Shown here piece by piece: positions 43,169-55,532 of a stretch of 64,000 bases of DNA. Numbering within the stretch: position 1 is the stretch's first letter; every line of letters begins with the position of its first letter. Origin of the DNA: Pelagibacterium sp. (GTDB taxonomy: Bacteria > Pseudomonadota > Alphaproteobacteria > Rhizobiales > Devosiaceae); assembly GCA_002723255.1 (NCBI GenBank), contig PBNW01000038.1:1-64000 (forward strand), given 5' to 3'. The translations under genes and the position numbers were made by a program. The notes below the pieces were generated by a model. That model ran no database searches. It was not told the DNA's origin and worked only from the letters and a program-made list of their open reading frames with translations.

Positions 43169-45076
43169 ATGCCCACGCCCTCGTTCCGCCTCGAAGCGGA
43201 CTGGAACCCCGAAATCGCGACGCCAGGCCAGCTCAAGATGACGCTGATCAACACCGGGCAGGAGCCGGTGGAAGGCTTCGCCCTTGGCGTCACCTCGCTG
43301 TTCCGCATCAAGCCCGACAGCCCTATCGACGGCGCAAGGCTGCTCGAGCAATTGTCCAATTACCATCTGCTCGCTCCCGCAGAGGGCTTCGTTCTCGAAC
43401 CTGGCGGACGCTGGGAGATTGCGGCAAAACAGATTTCCCACACCCTGCGGCATTACACCTATGGGCCGAAATCGGCTGCCGTGACCCTGGCCGACGGCAC
43501 TATGGTGTTGCCCGAAATAGCGCCAATGACGCTGAAGGGCGAGGCGGGCACCCCCACCATAGCTCACCCGGCCCGCCAGCCCTTGCCTGAAGGCGAAACG
43601 ACGATCAGCGTCATCCCCTTCCCCGCCGCCGTGGAGGTCACCGGGAATTTGGTGCCGGCCATGATCGGCTTTGGTGAAGGGCCCGAACTCGCCTATAATT
43701 CATACGAGGTCACAGCCGATCTGGCCCGCCGCCTGTTTCCCGGCGAAACCCTGTTCGGCGACGGATTGCCCATCCAATGCCTGACCGAAGCGCGGCTCAC
43801 AGACGGCGCCTACGAGATCGTGTTTGGAGAAACCGTGACCCTGAGAGCCGGCGATGCCGACGGTTTCCAATACGGCTTTATCACCCTCGCGCAGATGCTG
43901 CGCGGCGCGCAAAAACATCCAGAAGATTTCATCTTCCCGACGTCGGGCACGATATCGGACGCCCCGCGATTTGGATGGCGCGGCAGCCATCTCGACGTGG
44001 CGCGTCAGGTGTACACAACCGACGAGATCATCGCTTTTCTCGACACCATGGCCTGGAACAAGCTCAACCGTTTCCACATCCACCTCAACGATGACGAGGG
44101 CTGGCGGCTCGATGTGCCCGACTATCCCGAACTTGCCGACAAGGCCGCATGGCGCGGCCCCGGCGAAATCCTCCCGCCCCTGCTCGGTTCACCCTTTGAA
44201 CGGCACGGGCTGGTCTATCGCGCCGCCGACGTGACGGCGATGGTCGAACACGGGCTGAGCCTGGGGATCCAGACCATCCCCGAAATCGACATTCCCGGCC
44301 ATTGCTATTGCGTGCTCAAGGCCCTGCCCCACCTCGCCGATCCCGAAGAAACCGGCATCTACCGCTCGGTGCAGTATTTCCCCAACAACGCGCTCAATCC
44401 CGCGTTGGACGAAACCTATAAATTTCTTGAAGCGGTCATCAGGACGCTGGTCGAATTGTTTCCGGCCAAATGGATCCACATCGGTGGCGACGAGGTGGCC
44501 GACGAGGCATGGGCCGGTTCGCCCCAGGCGAAATCCCTGCAGGGACCGAACGGCTGGCAGGGCACGTTCGCGCTTCAGAGCCATTTTTTGAAACAGATCC
44601 AGTCGCTGCTGAAAAAATACGGCAAGGACACCGGCGCCTGGGAAGAGGCGGCGCTGGGCGGCGGGGTCGACCAGGACCGCTCCTACCTCGTTGCCTGGAA
44701 GAAATCGGAAAGCGGACGCGATCTGGCGCTGGCCGGCTATGACGTGGTGCTGGCCCCGGCCGAACACGCCTATTTCGACATGGCCCAATCGACCGAGTGG
44801 TGGGAGCCGGGCGCCAGTTGGGCGGGCACGGTGTCGGTCGAGACCTGTTACGCCTTCGATCCGGCTCACGATTGGCCTGCCGAGGTGCAGGACAAGCTGA
44901 TCGGCGTCCAGTCATGCCTGTGGAGCGAAAACCTCGCCAATCGGGCCCTGTTCGATCATCTGACATACCCGCGCCTGTCGGCCATCGCCGAAACCGCCTG
45001 GAGCCCGCGCGAGACCAAGGATTTCACCCGCTTCATGGCCATCCAGACCCTGATGCCCAGAGCACGGCTTGGCTGA
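43169..45076 (+). CDS. GH20 beta-N-acetylhexosaminidase, cytoplasmic
   Basis: The 635-residue enzyme has an N-terminal beta domain, a GH20b-type domain, and a TIM barrel with the catalytic pair Asp441-Glu442 in KWIHIGGDEVADEAW. FHIHLNDDEGWRLDVPDYPE and TIPEIDIPGHCYCVLKALPH are other conserved barrel strands. GH20 enzymes use substrate-assisted catalysis to release GlcNAc or GalNAc. No signal peptide is present, so hydrolysis takes place after uptake, consistent with an imported chitobiose-like ligand from the divergent ABC operon. It lies 44 bp after the kinase gene and probably shares its transcript. A hairpin follows. Confidence 0.9.
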   Translation: MPTPSFRLEADWNPEIATPGQLKMTLINTGQEPVEGFALGVTSLFRIKPDSPIDGARLLEQLSNYHLLAPAEGFVLEPGGRWEIAAKQISHTLRHYTYGPKSAAVTLADGTMVLPEIAPMTLKGEAGTPTIAHPARQPLPEGETTISVIPFPAAVEVTGNLVPAMIGFGEGPELAYNSYEVTADLARRLFPGETLFGDGLPIQCLTEARLTDGAYEIVFGETVTLRAGDADGFQYGFITLAQMLRGAQKHPEDFIFPTSGTISDAPRFGWRGSHLDVARQVYTTDEIIAFLDTMAWNKLNRFHIHLNDDEGWRLDVPDYPELADKAAWRGPGEILPPLLGSPFERHGLVYRAADVTAMVEHGLSLGIQTIPEIDIPGHCYCVLKALPHLADPEETGIYRSVQYFPNNALNPALDETYKFLEAVIRTLVELFPAKWIHIGGDEVADEAWAGSPQAKSLQGPNGWQGTFALQSHFLKQIQSLLKKYGKDTGAWEEAALGGGVDQDRSYLVAWKKSESGRDLALAGYDVVLAPAEHAYFDMAQSTEWWEPGASWAGTVSVETCYAFDPAHDWPAEVQDKLIGVQSCLWSENLANRALFDHLTYPRLSAIAETAWSPRETKDFTRFMAIQTLMPRARLG

Positions 45077-45080
45077 CGAC

Positions 45081-45117
45081 ATCCCGGCTGCGGCCCTGCT
45101 TGTGCCGCAGCCGGGAT
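45081..45117 (+). terminator. Terminator-like hairpin after the hexosaminidase gene
   Basis: A perfect 13-bp stem (45081-45093 with 45105-45117) has an 11-nt loop and starts 4 bp after the stop codon. There is no long T-run after it. It lies between the convergent hexosaminidase and folD genes and may work in both directions. Confidence 0.65.
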
Positions 45118-45177
45118 CATTTGCGCGATAAGGGTGATATTGCGCGGTCTAATGGATCGAGATCAGCCGAGAAAAGT

Positions 45178-46062
45178 TCAGGCGACGCTGTGCTGGGCGG
45201 CCTTGAGCGTATTGGCCATCAGCATGGCAATCGTCATCGGCCCCACCCCGCCCGGCACCGGGGTGATCGCCCCGGCGCGTTCTGACGCGGCAGCGAAATC
45301 GACATCGCCGACCAGCCGGGTCTTGCCCTCGCCCTTTTCGGGCGCGGCGATGCGGTTGATGCCCACATCGATCACCGTGGCGCCGGGCTTGATCCAGTCA
45401 CCCTTGATGAACTCCGGGCGCCCGATGGCGGCAACCACGATATCGGCGCTGGCGCAAAGGGCGGGCAGGTCGCGCGTGCGCGAATGGGCGATGGTGACCG
45501 TGGCGTTGGCGTGCTGAAGCAGCGCGGCGACCGGACGCCCGACAAGGTTGGATCGACCGACAACGACGGCCGTCAGCCCCGAAATCCCTTCCGTATGGAC
45601 GGTTTCGAGCAGTTCCATGCAGCCCTTGGGCGTGCAGGGCACCAAAGTCTTGTCGACCTGGCCCGAGGCCAGCCGGCCGATGGAGATATCATGCAGTCCA
45701 TCCACATCCTTGGCCGGATCGAGCGCGCCGATGGTGGTGCGTTCGTCAAGATGACCCGGCAGCGGCAATTGCACGAGAATGCCGTGGATGGCCGGATCGG
45801 CATTGAGCGTGCCGATCACGGCCAAAAGCTCGTCCTGGGTGGTGTCGGCGGCAAGGGTGTGCTGGACCGAATGGAACCCGCATTCCCTGGCCATCCGGCC
45901 TTTTGAGGCGACATAGACCTGGCTCGCTGCATCCTCGCCGACCAGAACGACCGCCAGACCGGGCGGCACCCCGTTGGCGGCGCTAAACGCTTCAGCGCCC
46001 GCCTTGACCTTTTCGATTGCCGAAGCGGCAACGGCCTTGCCATCGATGATCGTTGCGGTCAT
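45178..46062 (-). CDS. folD: Methylenetetrahydrofolate dehydrogenase / cyclohydrolase
   Basis: The 294-residue bifunctional enzyme interconverts 5,10-methylene-, methenyl- and 10-formyl-tetrahydrofolate. Visible are [16 protein letters not shown] with the catalytic Lys, [39 protein letters not shown], and the NADP site [17 protein letters not shown]. The C-terminal VIDVGINRI and [16 protein letters not shown] are typical. The ATG has an AAGGAGG site. It lies 11 bp downstream of purU, so both enzymes at the 10-formyl-THF node are probably cotranscribed. Confidence 0.95.
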   Translation of the reverse strand: MTATIIDGKAVAASAIEKVKAGAEAFSAANGVPPGLAVVLVGEDAASQVYVASKGRMARECGFHSVQHTLAADTTQDELLAVIGTLNADPAIHGILVQLPLPGHLDERTTIGALDPAKDVDGLHDISIGRLASGQVDKTLVPCTPKGCMELLETVHTEGISGLTAVVVGRSNLVGRPVAALLQHANATVTIAHSRTRDLPALCASADIVVAAIGRPEFIKGDWIKPGATVIDVGINRIAAPEKGEGKTRLVGDVDFAAASERAGAITPVPGGVGPMTIAMLMANTLKAAQHSVA

Positions 46063-46073
46063 GGCGACCTCCT

Positions 46074-46922
46074 TTAAGCGAAAACGACTGTCTTGTGCCC
46101 GTTGAGCATGACGCGGTTTTCCAGATGGCTCTTGACCGCCCGACCCAGAACCCGGCTCTCGATATCGCGGCCCACCGCGATCAGATCGTCGGGGCTCATG
46201 GCATGGGTCACCCGCGCGGTTTCCTGCTCGATGATGGGGCCTTCATCGAGATCTGGGGTGACGTAATGGGCCGTCGCGCCGATGATTTTGACGCCGCGCT
46301 CATGGGCCTGATGATAGGGCTTTGCGCCCTTGAACGAGGGCAGAAACGAATGATGGATATTGATGATCTTGCCGAACAGGCGCGTTGAAAGCTGGTCGGA
46401 GAGGATCTGCATGTAGCGCGCCAGAACAACGAGATCGGCATCGGCCGCCTTGATGATCTTGAGCACCTCGGCTTCCTGTTCGGCCTTTTCTCCCTTGACC
46501 ACAGGCAGATGATAGAACGGAACACCTTCCGCCTCGGCGATCGGGCGCGCCGCCTCATGATTGGACACGATCGCGGCAACCTCGGCCCGCAGCGCACCGA
46601 CCTTGATCTGGTAGAGCAGATGGAGCAGCGCGTGGTCGAATTTGGAGACCAGAATGACGATGCGCGGCACCCGCGCCGCATCGACGACAGCGGCCTTCAT
46701 CTCGAACCGCTCGATCACCGGCTTGAGCGCGCGCTCGACTGCGTCCTTGTCCACGCCATCGGGCGCCGTGAACCCGATGCGCATGAAGAACTTGTCGGTG
46801 TCCTTGTCCCAGAACTGATTGGATTCGGCGATATTGGCACCCAATCCGAACAATTCGCTCGTCACACCGGCAACGATCCCGGGCTTGTCGGCACAGGACA
46901 AAGTGAGGATGAAATCGTGCAT
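46074..46922 (-). CDS. purU: Formyltetrahydrofolate deformylase
   Basis: The 282-residue protein has an N-terminal ACT domain ([20 protein letters not shown]) and a C-terminal formyltransferase-type hydrolase domain with [20 protein letters not shown] and [20 protein letters not shown], including the catalytic Asp. It splits 10-formyl-THF to formate and THF, relieving folate imbalance when methionine/glycine levels are high. It lies 75 bp downstream of metH and 11 bp upstream of folD, so the three form a one-carbon unit. Confidence 0.93.
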   Translation of the reverse strand: MHDFILTLSCADKPGIVAGVTSELFGLGANIAESNQFWDKDTDKFFMRIGFTAPDGVDKDAVERALKPVIERFEMKAAVVDAARVPRIVILVSKFDHALLHLLYQIKVGALRAEVAAIVSNHEAARPIAEAEGVPFYHLPVVKGEKAEQEAEVLKIIKAADADLVVLARYMQILSDQLSTRLFGKIINIHHSFLPSFKGAKPYHQAHERGVKIIGATAHYVTPDLDEGPIIEQETARVTHAMSPDDLIAVGRDIESRVLGRAVKSHLENRVMLNGHKTVVFA

Positions 46923-46997
46923 GCGCGGATCGGCCCCCGAAGGCTAGGATTTAGCGGGGTTCATAAGGGGTTGGAGGCCTGATGTCGAGACGGCAGG

Positions 46998-50834
<3,837 letters not shown>

Positions 50835-50879
50835 AATGAAATTCCGTTCCTGCGGGCTGATCCCGCGAAGTGATACAAA

Positions 50880-50901
50880 GACATAAAGATATCTTTATGT
50901 C
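50880..50901 (-). promoter_or_regulatory. metH promoter with 22-bp palindromic operator
   Basis: A perfect 22-bp palindrome, core ACATAAAGATATCTTTATGT (50881-50900) with flanking G and C, lies 46 bp upstream of metH. On the minus strand TTGACA (complement of 50898-50903) overlaps its edge as a -35, with a weak -10 at about 50873-50880, so the palindrome fills the spacer as a repressor site would. ArsR-type SahR regulators of methionine genes bind similar dyads; that link is inference. The dyad overlaps the MocR-gene stop codon. Confidence 0.7.
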
Positions 50902-52324
50902 AATTAAGGAGCCCTTCGAGAAGCCCCGCAAACCGGGCCACCCGTTTGTCCGTGGCATCGGCAAAACCGACAACGAGGCCCTTGCGTTTCTGCCCGGCGC
51001 AATAACTCGAAAGCGCTGGCGTTTCAAAGCCTTGATCGGCCAGAAGGGCCGCAACTCTGGTGTCGTCGACGTGGTCCGCAAACCCCATCACCGTCTGCAG
51101 CCCACCCATGGGCATGCCAATCGCGATGGCGCGGCCCAGCCTTGCACGCAAGGTCTCGACCAGCAACCGTCCACGGTCCTCATATAGACGGGCAATCCGT
51201 TTCAAATGGGTGACCAGCGCCCCGGTTTCAATCAGGTCCGCGTAAGCGGCCTGCGCGTGGATATTGACGCGCAGGCCCATATTGCGCTGCGCTTGTCTCA
51301 GTGGCCCGGCCAATGTGTCGGGCACCACCATATAGGCCAGCCGCAACCCCGGCAGCAGGCTCTTGGCGGTCGTGCCCAAATAGATCACCTCCCCACCCCG
51401 GCTGATCCCCTGCAGGGCGGCAATGGCCCGCCCCTGCCACAAAAACTCACTGTCATAGTCGTCCTCAAGCACCACGGCCCCCTCGCGACGGGCCGCTTCG
51501 AGCAGGCCCATGCGCCGCTGCAGATTCATCCGCGCGCCGGTGGGGTAATGGTGCGAGGGCGTGACATAGACCAGCCGTGCCCCGCTGCCGGCCAGCGCCG
51601 CCGGATCGGCGCCCTGTTCGTCCACTTCCAGTGTGCGCGTCACCAGCCCCGCCCCGGCAAATGCCGTCCGCGCGCCGAAATAGCCCGGCGATTCCACAAA
51701 GCCGACCTCCCCCGGATCGGCCAGGCACTGGGCCACGAGCGACAACCCCGCCTGGATCGAGGGCACAACGATGATCTGGGCGGGCGAGGCGTTGACCCCG
51801 CGCTGGCGGGCCAGATGATCGGTCAGCGCCGATTTGAGCCGAGGCAGCCCATCGACATCGCCATAGATCGCCGCGTGCCCAAAGGATTGCCGCGCCACCC
51901 GCCGCAGGGTTCGTGCCCACAGATCGGCGGGAAACAGCGCTTCGTCGGGCGCCCCGGGTTCGAGCTGGCCTGCATGGCGCCCGCCCTCCCAGTTGCGCAG
52001 ATCGCGCGCCAGCGCCTGACCGCGTTGCGACAGGCCGATATCCGGCCCATCCCCAACGAGCTCCGCGCCCTCTAGTTCGGCCCGCGCCACCACCTGCGGC
52101 GCGGCACCGGCCCGCACCGCGATCACCCCGTCGGCCCGCAACAAATCATAGGCCGCATTGACCGAATTGCGCGAAATTCCCAGCCCCGCCGCCAATTGCC
52201 GCGAGCTGGGCAGCACGAACCCGGCCCTAAGCCGCCCAGAGCGCGCCGCCTCGCCAACGGCGCGATAGATCTGCTCGGGCAACGGCGCGCCCGAGCGCTC
52301 CAGAACGATCAGACCTTCAAGCAT
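50900..52324 (-). CDS. MocR-family (GntR HTH plus aminotransferase-like) regulator
   Basis: The 474-residue protein has an N-terminal winged helix (QIYRAVGEAARSGRLRAGFV, SSRQLAAGLGISRNSVNAAY) and a fold-type-I aminotransferase domain with the PLP-binding Lys in YLGTTAKSLLPGLRLAYMV and the phosphate region VLEDDYDSEFLWQG. MocR regulators use PLP as an effector, and many control vitamin B6 or GABA genes. It is divergent from a PNPOx-like flavoprotein gene, its probable target. The stop codon lies within the metH promoter palindrome, so metH is transcribed in the same direction just behind. Confidence 0.88.
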   Translation of the reverse strand: MLEGLIVLERSGAPLPEQIYRAVGEAARSGRLRAGFVLPSSRQLAAGLGISRNSVNAAYDLLRADGVIAVRAGAAPQVVARAELEGAELVGDGPDIGLSQRGQALARDLRNWEGGRHAGQLEPGAPDEALFPADLWARTLRRVARQSFGHAAIYGDVDGLPRLKSALTDHLARQRGVNASPAQIIVVPSIQAGLSLVAQCLADPGEVGFVESPGYFGARTAFAGAGLVTRTLEVDEQGADPAALAGSGARLVYVTPSHHYPTGARMNLQRRMGLLEAARREGAVVLEDDYDSEFLWQGRAIAALQGISRGGEVIYLGTTAKSLLPGLRLAYMVVPDTLAGPLRQAQRNMGLRVNIHAQAAYADLIETGALVTHLKRIARLYEDRGRLLVETLRARLGRAIAIGMPMGGLQTVMGFADHVDDTRVAALLADQGFETPALSSYCAGQKRKGLVVGFADATDKRVARFAGLLEGLLN

Positions 52325-52325
52325 C

Positions 52326-52388
52326 TGGAACCTTCAAATCAGAGCAAAGTGGACCTTACACAGAACCAGTTTATCACAGATAACTGGT
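52326..52388. promoter_or_regulatory. Candidate MocR operator region
   Basis: The 105-bp gap between the MocR gene and the PNPOx-like gene holds a direct repeat TGGAACCTT (52326-52334) / TGGACCTT (52350-52357) 24 bp apart, the arrangement MocR proteins favour. It also contains an inverted ACCAGTT (52365-52371) / AACTGGT (52382-52388), which an inner TATC/GATA extends to a near-continuous dyad. Both are candidate sites for the divergent regulator. Confidence 0.5.
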
Positions 52389-52429
52389 CTCACGGCAAAG
52401 CCAAAACTTTAAATACACAAGGCACCAAT

Positions 52430-53086
52430 ATGAACGAGCACACCCTGCCGCCCTATGCCCGCGCCCGCCAGCCGCGCCGTGCCCGCTATGACGAGGAGAC
52501 CATCAACGACATTCTCGATGGTGGGCTCGTCGGCCATGTGGGCTTCATCGCCGATGGCCGTCCCATGGTGGTGCCCATGGCCTATGCCCGCTGGGGCCAG
52601 ACGATCTATCTGCACGGCGCCTCCAAGGCCCGCATCGTCGCCCTGCACAAGGATGGCGATCCGATCTCGATGACCGTTACCCTGCTCGAGGGCATCGTCG
52701 CGGCGCGCTCGGGCTTTCACCATTCAATGAATTATCGTGCCGCAACCATCCACGGCACAACGCGGCTGGTCACCGACCCCGGTGAAGCCGAAGAGGCGCT
52801 CAAGCTGATCACCGAGCACCTTCTGCCCTTGCGCTGGAACGAGGTGCGCCCCATGCACGACAAGGAGCGCAAGGCGACCGGCGTCATAGCGCTCGAGATC
52901 GAGGCGGCTTCGGCCAAAATCCGCCAGGCCCCGCCCGCCGACGATCCCGAGGATCATGACCTGCCGATCTGGGCCGGAGTGATCCCCATCATCACCGCCC
53001 TGGGTGCCCCAATCGGCGACGGTAAAACCCCCGGCGAGGTTCCGCCGCCGCCATCGACACACCTCGCGCGCAAGAAATTTGCCTAA
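52430..53086 (+). CDS. Pyridoxamine 5'-phosphate oxidase-like flavin-binding protein
   Basis: The 218-residue protein has the split-barrel FMN fold of the COG3467/Nim-like group: ARYDEETINDILDGGLVGHV, GFIADGRPMVVPMAYAR and YLHGASKARIVALHKDGDPI, then MNYRAATIHGTTRLV. It lacks the full motif set of classical PdxH, so an FMN- or heme-binding reductase role is as likely as B6 metabolism. The ATG at 52430 was chosen because earlier readings run back into the divergent MocR gene. The C-terminal tail is rich in proline. It is probably the MocR target. Confidence 0.82.
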   Translation: MNEHTLPPYARARQPRRARYDEETINDILDGGLVGHVGFIADGRPMVVPMAYARWGQTIYLHGASKARIVALHKDGDPISMTVTLLEGIVAARSGFHHSMNYRAATIHGTTRLVTDPGEAEEALKLITEHLLPLRWNEVRPMHDKERKATGVIALEIEAASAKIRQAPPADDPEDHDLPIWAGVIPIITALGAPIGDGKTPGEVPPPPSTHLARKKFA

Positions 53087-53173
53087 CGATTATGCAAATT
53101 GAAAACTTGCCTATTCACTTGGCAGAAATTTCTATCCATAGTCCCACAGCTTTCAACCGTTGGGACCGGACCG

Positions 53174-53833
53174 GTGCAACAAAGCCTGCCGCGCAAGGGC
53201 GACACAGTCGATGACATTGTCGGGCAACTGGCCGATGCCATTGTGGCCGGCCAGTTCCGTCCGGGCGAAAAGCTTGACGAATTGACGCTGGCCAACCGCT
53301 TTTTTGTTTCGCGCACACCGATCCGCGAGGCGCTGAGCCAGCTCGCCGCCATGGGGCTGGTCTCCCGCCGGCCCAATCGGGGCGCGGTTGTGGCCGAATT
53401 GAGCGAGGAACATCTGGCCAATCTCATCGAGGTGATGGCCGAGCTCGAGGCGGTCTGCGCGCGCCTGGCCGCCGAGCGCATGTCCGGCCCCGAACGGCGC
53501 AGTCTCGAAGCCGATCACCTCGCCGCCGCCGAAATGGTGCGCCTTGGCCGTACCGACGCTTATGCCGCGTACGACACCTTGTTCCACGCCCGCGTGCAAT
53601 CGGCCGCCCGCAACCCGCAATTGAGCGAAATGGCCGCCCTCTCGCGCTCGCGCCTCACCCCGTTCCGCACCGATCTCTTCGCCTATCCGGCCCGGCTGGC
53701 CCGTTCTTATGAGGAGCACGAAATGATCGTCACCGCCCTGCTGCAGGCCGATGGCGCAAGAGCTGAAACCTTGATGCGCCAGCACATTCTAGGCTCAAAG
53801 GCACAGATGACGCCGGTTCCGGTGGCGCGATAG
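53174..53833 (+). CDS. GntR-family (FCD) transcriptional regulator
   Basis: The 219-residue protein has an N-terminal winged helix (VGQLADAIVAGQFRPGEKLD, then FVSRTPIREALSQLAAMGLV) and a C-terminal all-helical FCD domain with metal-ligand candidates DTLFHARVQSAARN and SYEEHEMIVTALLQ. It would be a FadR-type ligand-responsive repressor. The start is GTG at 53174; a TTG at 53099 gives a longer reading without family support. It lies 87 bp after the PNPOx-like gene and before an esterase gene with its own promoter-like region. Its target is not known. Confidence 0.83.
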   Translation: MQQSLPRKGDTVDDIVGQLADAIVAGQFRPGEKLDELTLANRFFVSRTPIREALSQLAAMGLVSRRPNRGAVVAELSEEHLANLIEVMAELEAVCARLAAERMSGPERRSLEADHLAAAEMVRLGRTDAYAAYDTLFHARVQSAARNPQLSEMAALSRSRLTPFRTDLFAYPARLARSYEEHEMIVTALLQADGARAETLMRQHILGSKAQMTPVPVAR

Positions 53834-53946
53834 ACCGGCGGCGCGGGCCCGGAAAACCGGATCGTCGCCACGCCCATACAATTGAATCGATTGCCACAAT
53901 CCCGATTTAAGTCCTCCCCACTATAAGAAGGATTTTTACTTAGCTT

Positions 53947-53963
53947 TATTATAGTATGATTTT
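53947..53963 (+). promoter_or_regulatory. AT-rich promoter abutting the esterase start (possible leaderless mRNA)
   Basis: TATTAT (53947-53952) and TATAGT (53950-53955) are good -10 hexamers placed 8-12 bp before the esterase ATG at 53964, inside a markedly AT-rich stretch. Transcription would begin at or within a few bases of the ATG. There is no ribosome site in the preceding 20 bp, which also fits a leaderless transcript. No strong -35 is seen. Confidence 0.45.
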
Positions 53964-54935
53964 ATGCAAAACGGTTCCAATTCCGACCCCCGGCTCGACG
54001 AAGGGCTCGACCCTGAACTCATCGCCTTTGTCGACGACATCCTCGCCGCCTATGGCAGCTTTCCACCCTTCCAAACCCTCGATATAACCGCCCAGCGCAA
54101 GGTGGCAGAAGCGGTGCGCGCACCCTGGGCTAAAGGCGGCCCGACGCTTTGCCGATCGGCCAACCGGGTCATCGGCCAGTTGCGCGCCCGCATCCACATA
54201 CCCCGACCCGGCCCGCTGCCAGCACTGATCTATCTGCATGGCGGCGGCTGGACATTTTTCAGCCTCGATACCCATGACCGGCTGATGCGCGAATATGCAT
54301 CGCGCGCCGGCATCACGGTGATCGGTGTGGAATACCCGCTGGCCCCGGAAACCAAATTTCCCAACCAGCTCACCCTTCTGGCCGATCTGGTGCGCCTGCT
54401 GGCCAATCGTGGCGAAGAATGGGGGATCGACGCCACACGGCTGGCCATTGGCGGGGACTCGGCGGGCGCCAATCTTGCCCTCGCGACAGCGCTCACCCTG
54501 CGCGAAAGCGACTATGGCGACGCGCTCGCCGGCCTGCTCCTCAATTACGGTGCCTTCGATGCCCGCATGGACAGCGCGAGTTATCGGCTTTTCGCCGATG
54601 GCCGCTATCTCCTCGCCGCCTCGGAAATGGAAGCGCTGTGGTCCAATTATGTCCGCGAGCCCGCCCAGCGCGCCGACCCCTTCGTCAGCCCCATCCTCGC
54701 AAACCTTGCGGGCCTGCCGCCCATTTTCATGACCATCACCGACCTCGATATCCTCCGCGACGAAAATCTCGCGATCAAATCGGCGTTGGAAGCGGCCAAC
54801 GTGCCGGTGTCCGGCGGTCTCTACCCCGGCTCGATCCACGCGTTTCTCGAAGCATCCTCGGTCTCGTCCCTCGCCGCAGGGGCGCTCGACGATGGGGCTG
54901 GCTGGCTCAAGGAAAGGCTCGGCGTTCCCTCTTAG
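53964..54935 (+). CDS. Alpha/beta hydrolase, HSL/Aes-type esterase
   Basis: The 323-residue enzyme has the oxyanion motif YLHGGGWTFFSL (about residue 93), the nucleophile elbow AIGGDSAGANLALAT (Ser about residue 169), and the late acid and base in ITDLDILRDENL and GSIHAFLE. These are the marks of hormone-sensitive-lipase-family esterases that cleave short acyl esters. No signal peptide is seen. The mRNA appears leaderless or nearly so. Its TAG stop (54933-54935) is the first three bases of a RIME-like repeat. Confidence 0.88.
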   Translation: MQNGSNSDPRLDEGLDPELIAFVDDILAAYGSFPPFQTLDITAQRKVAEAVRAPWAKGGPTLCRSANRVIGQLRARIHIPRPGPLPALIYLHGGGWTFFSLDTHDRLMREYASRAGITVIGVEYPLAPETKFPNQLTLLADLVRLLANRGEEWGIDATRLAIGGDSAGANLALATALTLRESDYGDALAGLLLNYGAFDARMDSASYRLFADGRYLLAASEMEALWSNYVREPAQRADPFVSPILANLAGLPPIFMTITDLDILRDENLAIKSALEAANVPVSGGLYPGSIHAFLEASSVSSLAAGALDDGAGWLKERLGVPS

Positions 54936-55030
54936 AGCCAAGGATTTGTTGAATCAAACCCATGGCTCCAAGTCGTTGTTTTGTCGTGTGTCCGAACCGC
55001 AAAACCGTTTCCACTTTTGCTGGACACGCT
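54933..55030. repeat. RIME-like repeat, second copy
   Basis: Starting with TAGAGCC, this copy has a first dyad GAGCC...GGCTC (54935-54968; inner GGATTTG matched by GAATCAAAC rather than a perfect partner) and a second dyad GTGTGTCC...GGACACGC (54986-55029). It matches the copy at 3574-3678 base for base over most of the second dyad. The esterase stop codon is provided by its first three bases. Its right end reads GCTATA instead of GCTCTA. Confidence 0.8.
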
Positions 55031-55096
55031 ATAAGCCTTTGCTTTGTCGCGTGTCCGAACCGCAAAACCGTTTCCACTTTTGCTGGACACGCTCTG
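55031..55096. repeat. RIME-like repeat, tandem half copy (second dyad only)
   Basis: Directly following the previous copy, 55031-55096 repeats the tract TTTGTCGCGTGTCCGAACCG (55043-55062) and the inverted GGACACGC (55086-55093) that close the second dyad, ending in GCTCTG. The first dyad is absent. Tandem gain of only the second half suggests that the two palindromes can move or duplicate separately. The remaining bases to the cupin gene stop at 55118 show nothing else. Confidence 0.75.
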
Positions 55097-55117
55097 GAGT
55101 CCGCACCCCAGAGCGCC

Positions 55118-55513
55118 TCAGGCTTCGTACTGCGCGTCCGACACCGGCTCCATCCAGTCGACCGTCTTGCCGTCCTGCACCTCGTGGATCGCGATATGGG
55201 TCATGGCAATATCGGGCGCTGCGCCGTGCCAATGCTTTTCCCCCGGCGCAAACCAGACAACGTCACCGGGCCGGACGTCTTCGATCGGCCCATCCCAACG
55301 CTGAACCCGTCCGGCGCCGGAGGTAACGACAAGCGTCTGCCCCAGCGGATGGGTATGCCACGCCGTCCGCGCGCCCGGCTCGAACGTCACGGCCGCACCC
55401 TGAACGCGCTCGGGGTCGAACCGGTTGAACAGCGGATCGATCCGCACTGTTCCCGTAAACCAGTCCGCCGGACCTTTTCCCGATACGCTCGAACCTGCCC
55501 TGATGATCTCCAC
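55118..55513 (-). CDS. Cupin-domain protein
   Basis: The 131-residue single-domain cupin shows motif 1 [20 protein letters not shown] with metal-binding His residues and Glu/Gln, and motif 2 [20 protein letters not shown] with the last His ligand. Small cupins like this are found as accessory or regulatory proteins and quercetinase-like enzymes. The substrate cannot be assigned. The start is GTG at 55513 with AAGGAGAG. Together with DUF1801 and AraC/GyrI genes upstream it may form a leftward unit; the gap to DUF1801 is 19 bp. Confidence 0.8.
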   Translation of the reverse strand: MEIIRAGSSVSGKGPADWFTGTVRIDPLFNRFDPERVQGAAVTFEPGARTAWHTHPLGQTLVVTSGAGRVQRWDGPIEDVRPGDVVWFAPGEKHWHGAAPDIAMTHIAIHEVQDGKTVDWMEPVSDAQYEA

Positions 55514-55532
55514 GGTCTCTCCTTGCCGGTTC

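Noticed and set aside
46074-46922. Phosphoribosylglycinamide formyltransferase (PurN) for the purU gene
   Set aside because: The N-terminal ACT domain and the length of 282 residues indicate PurU, not PurN.
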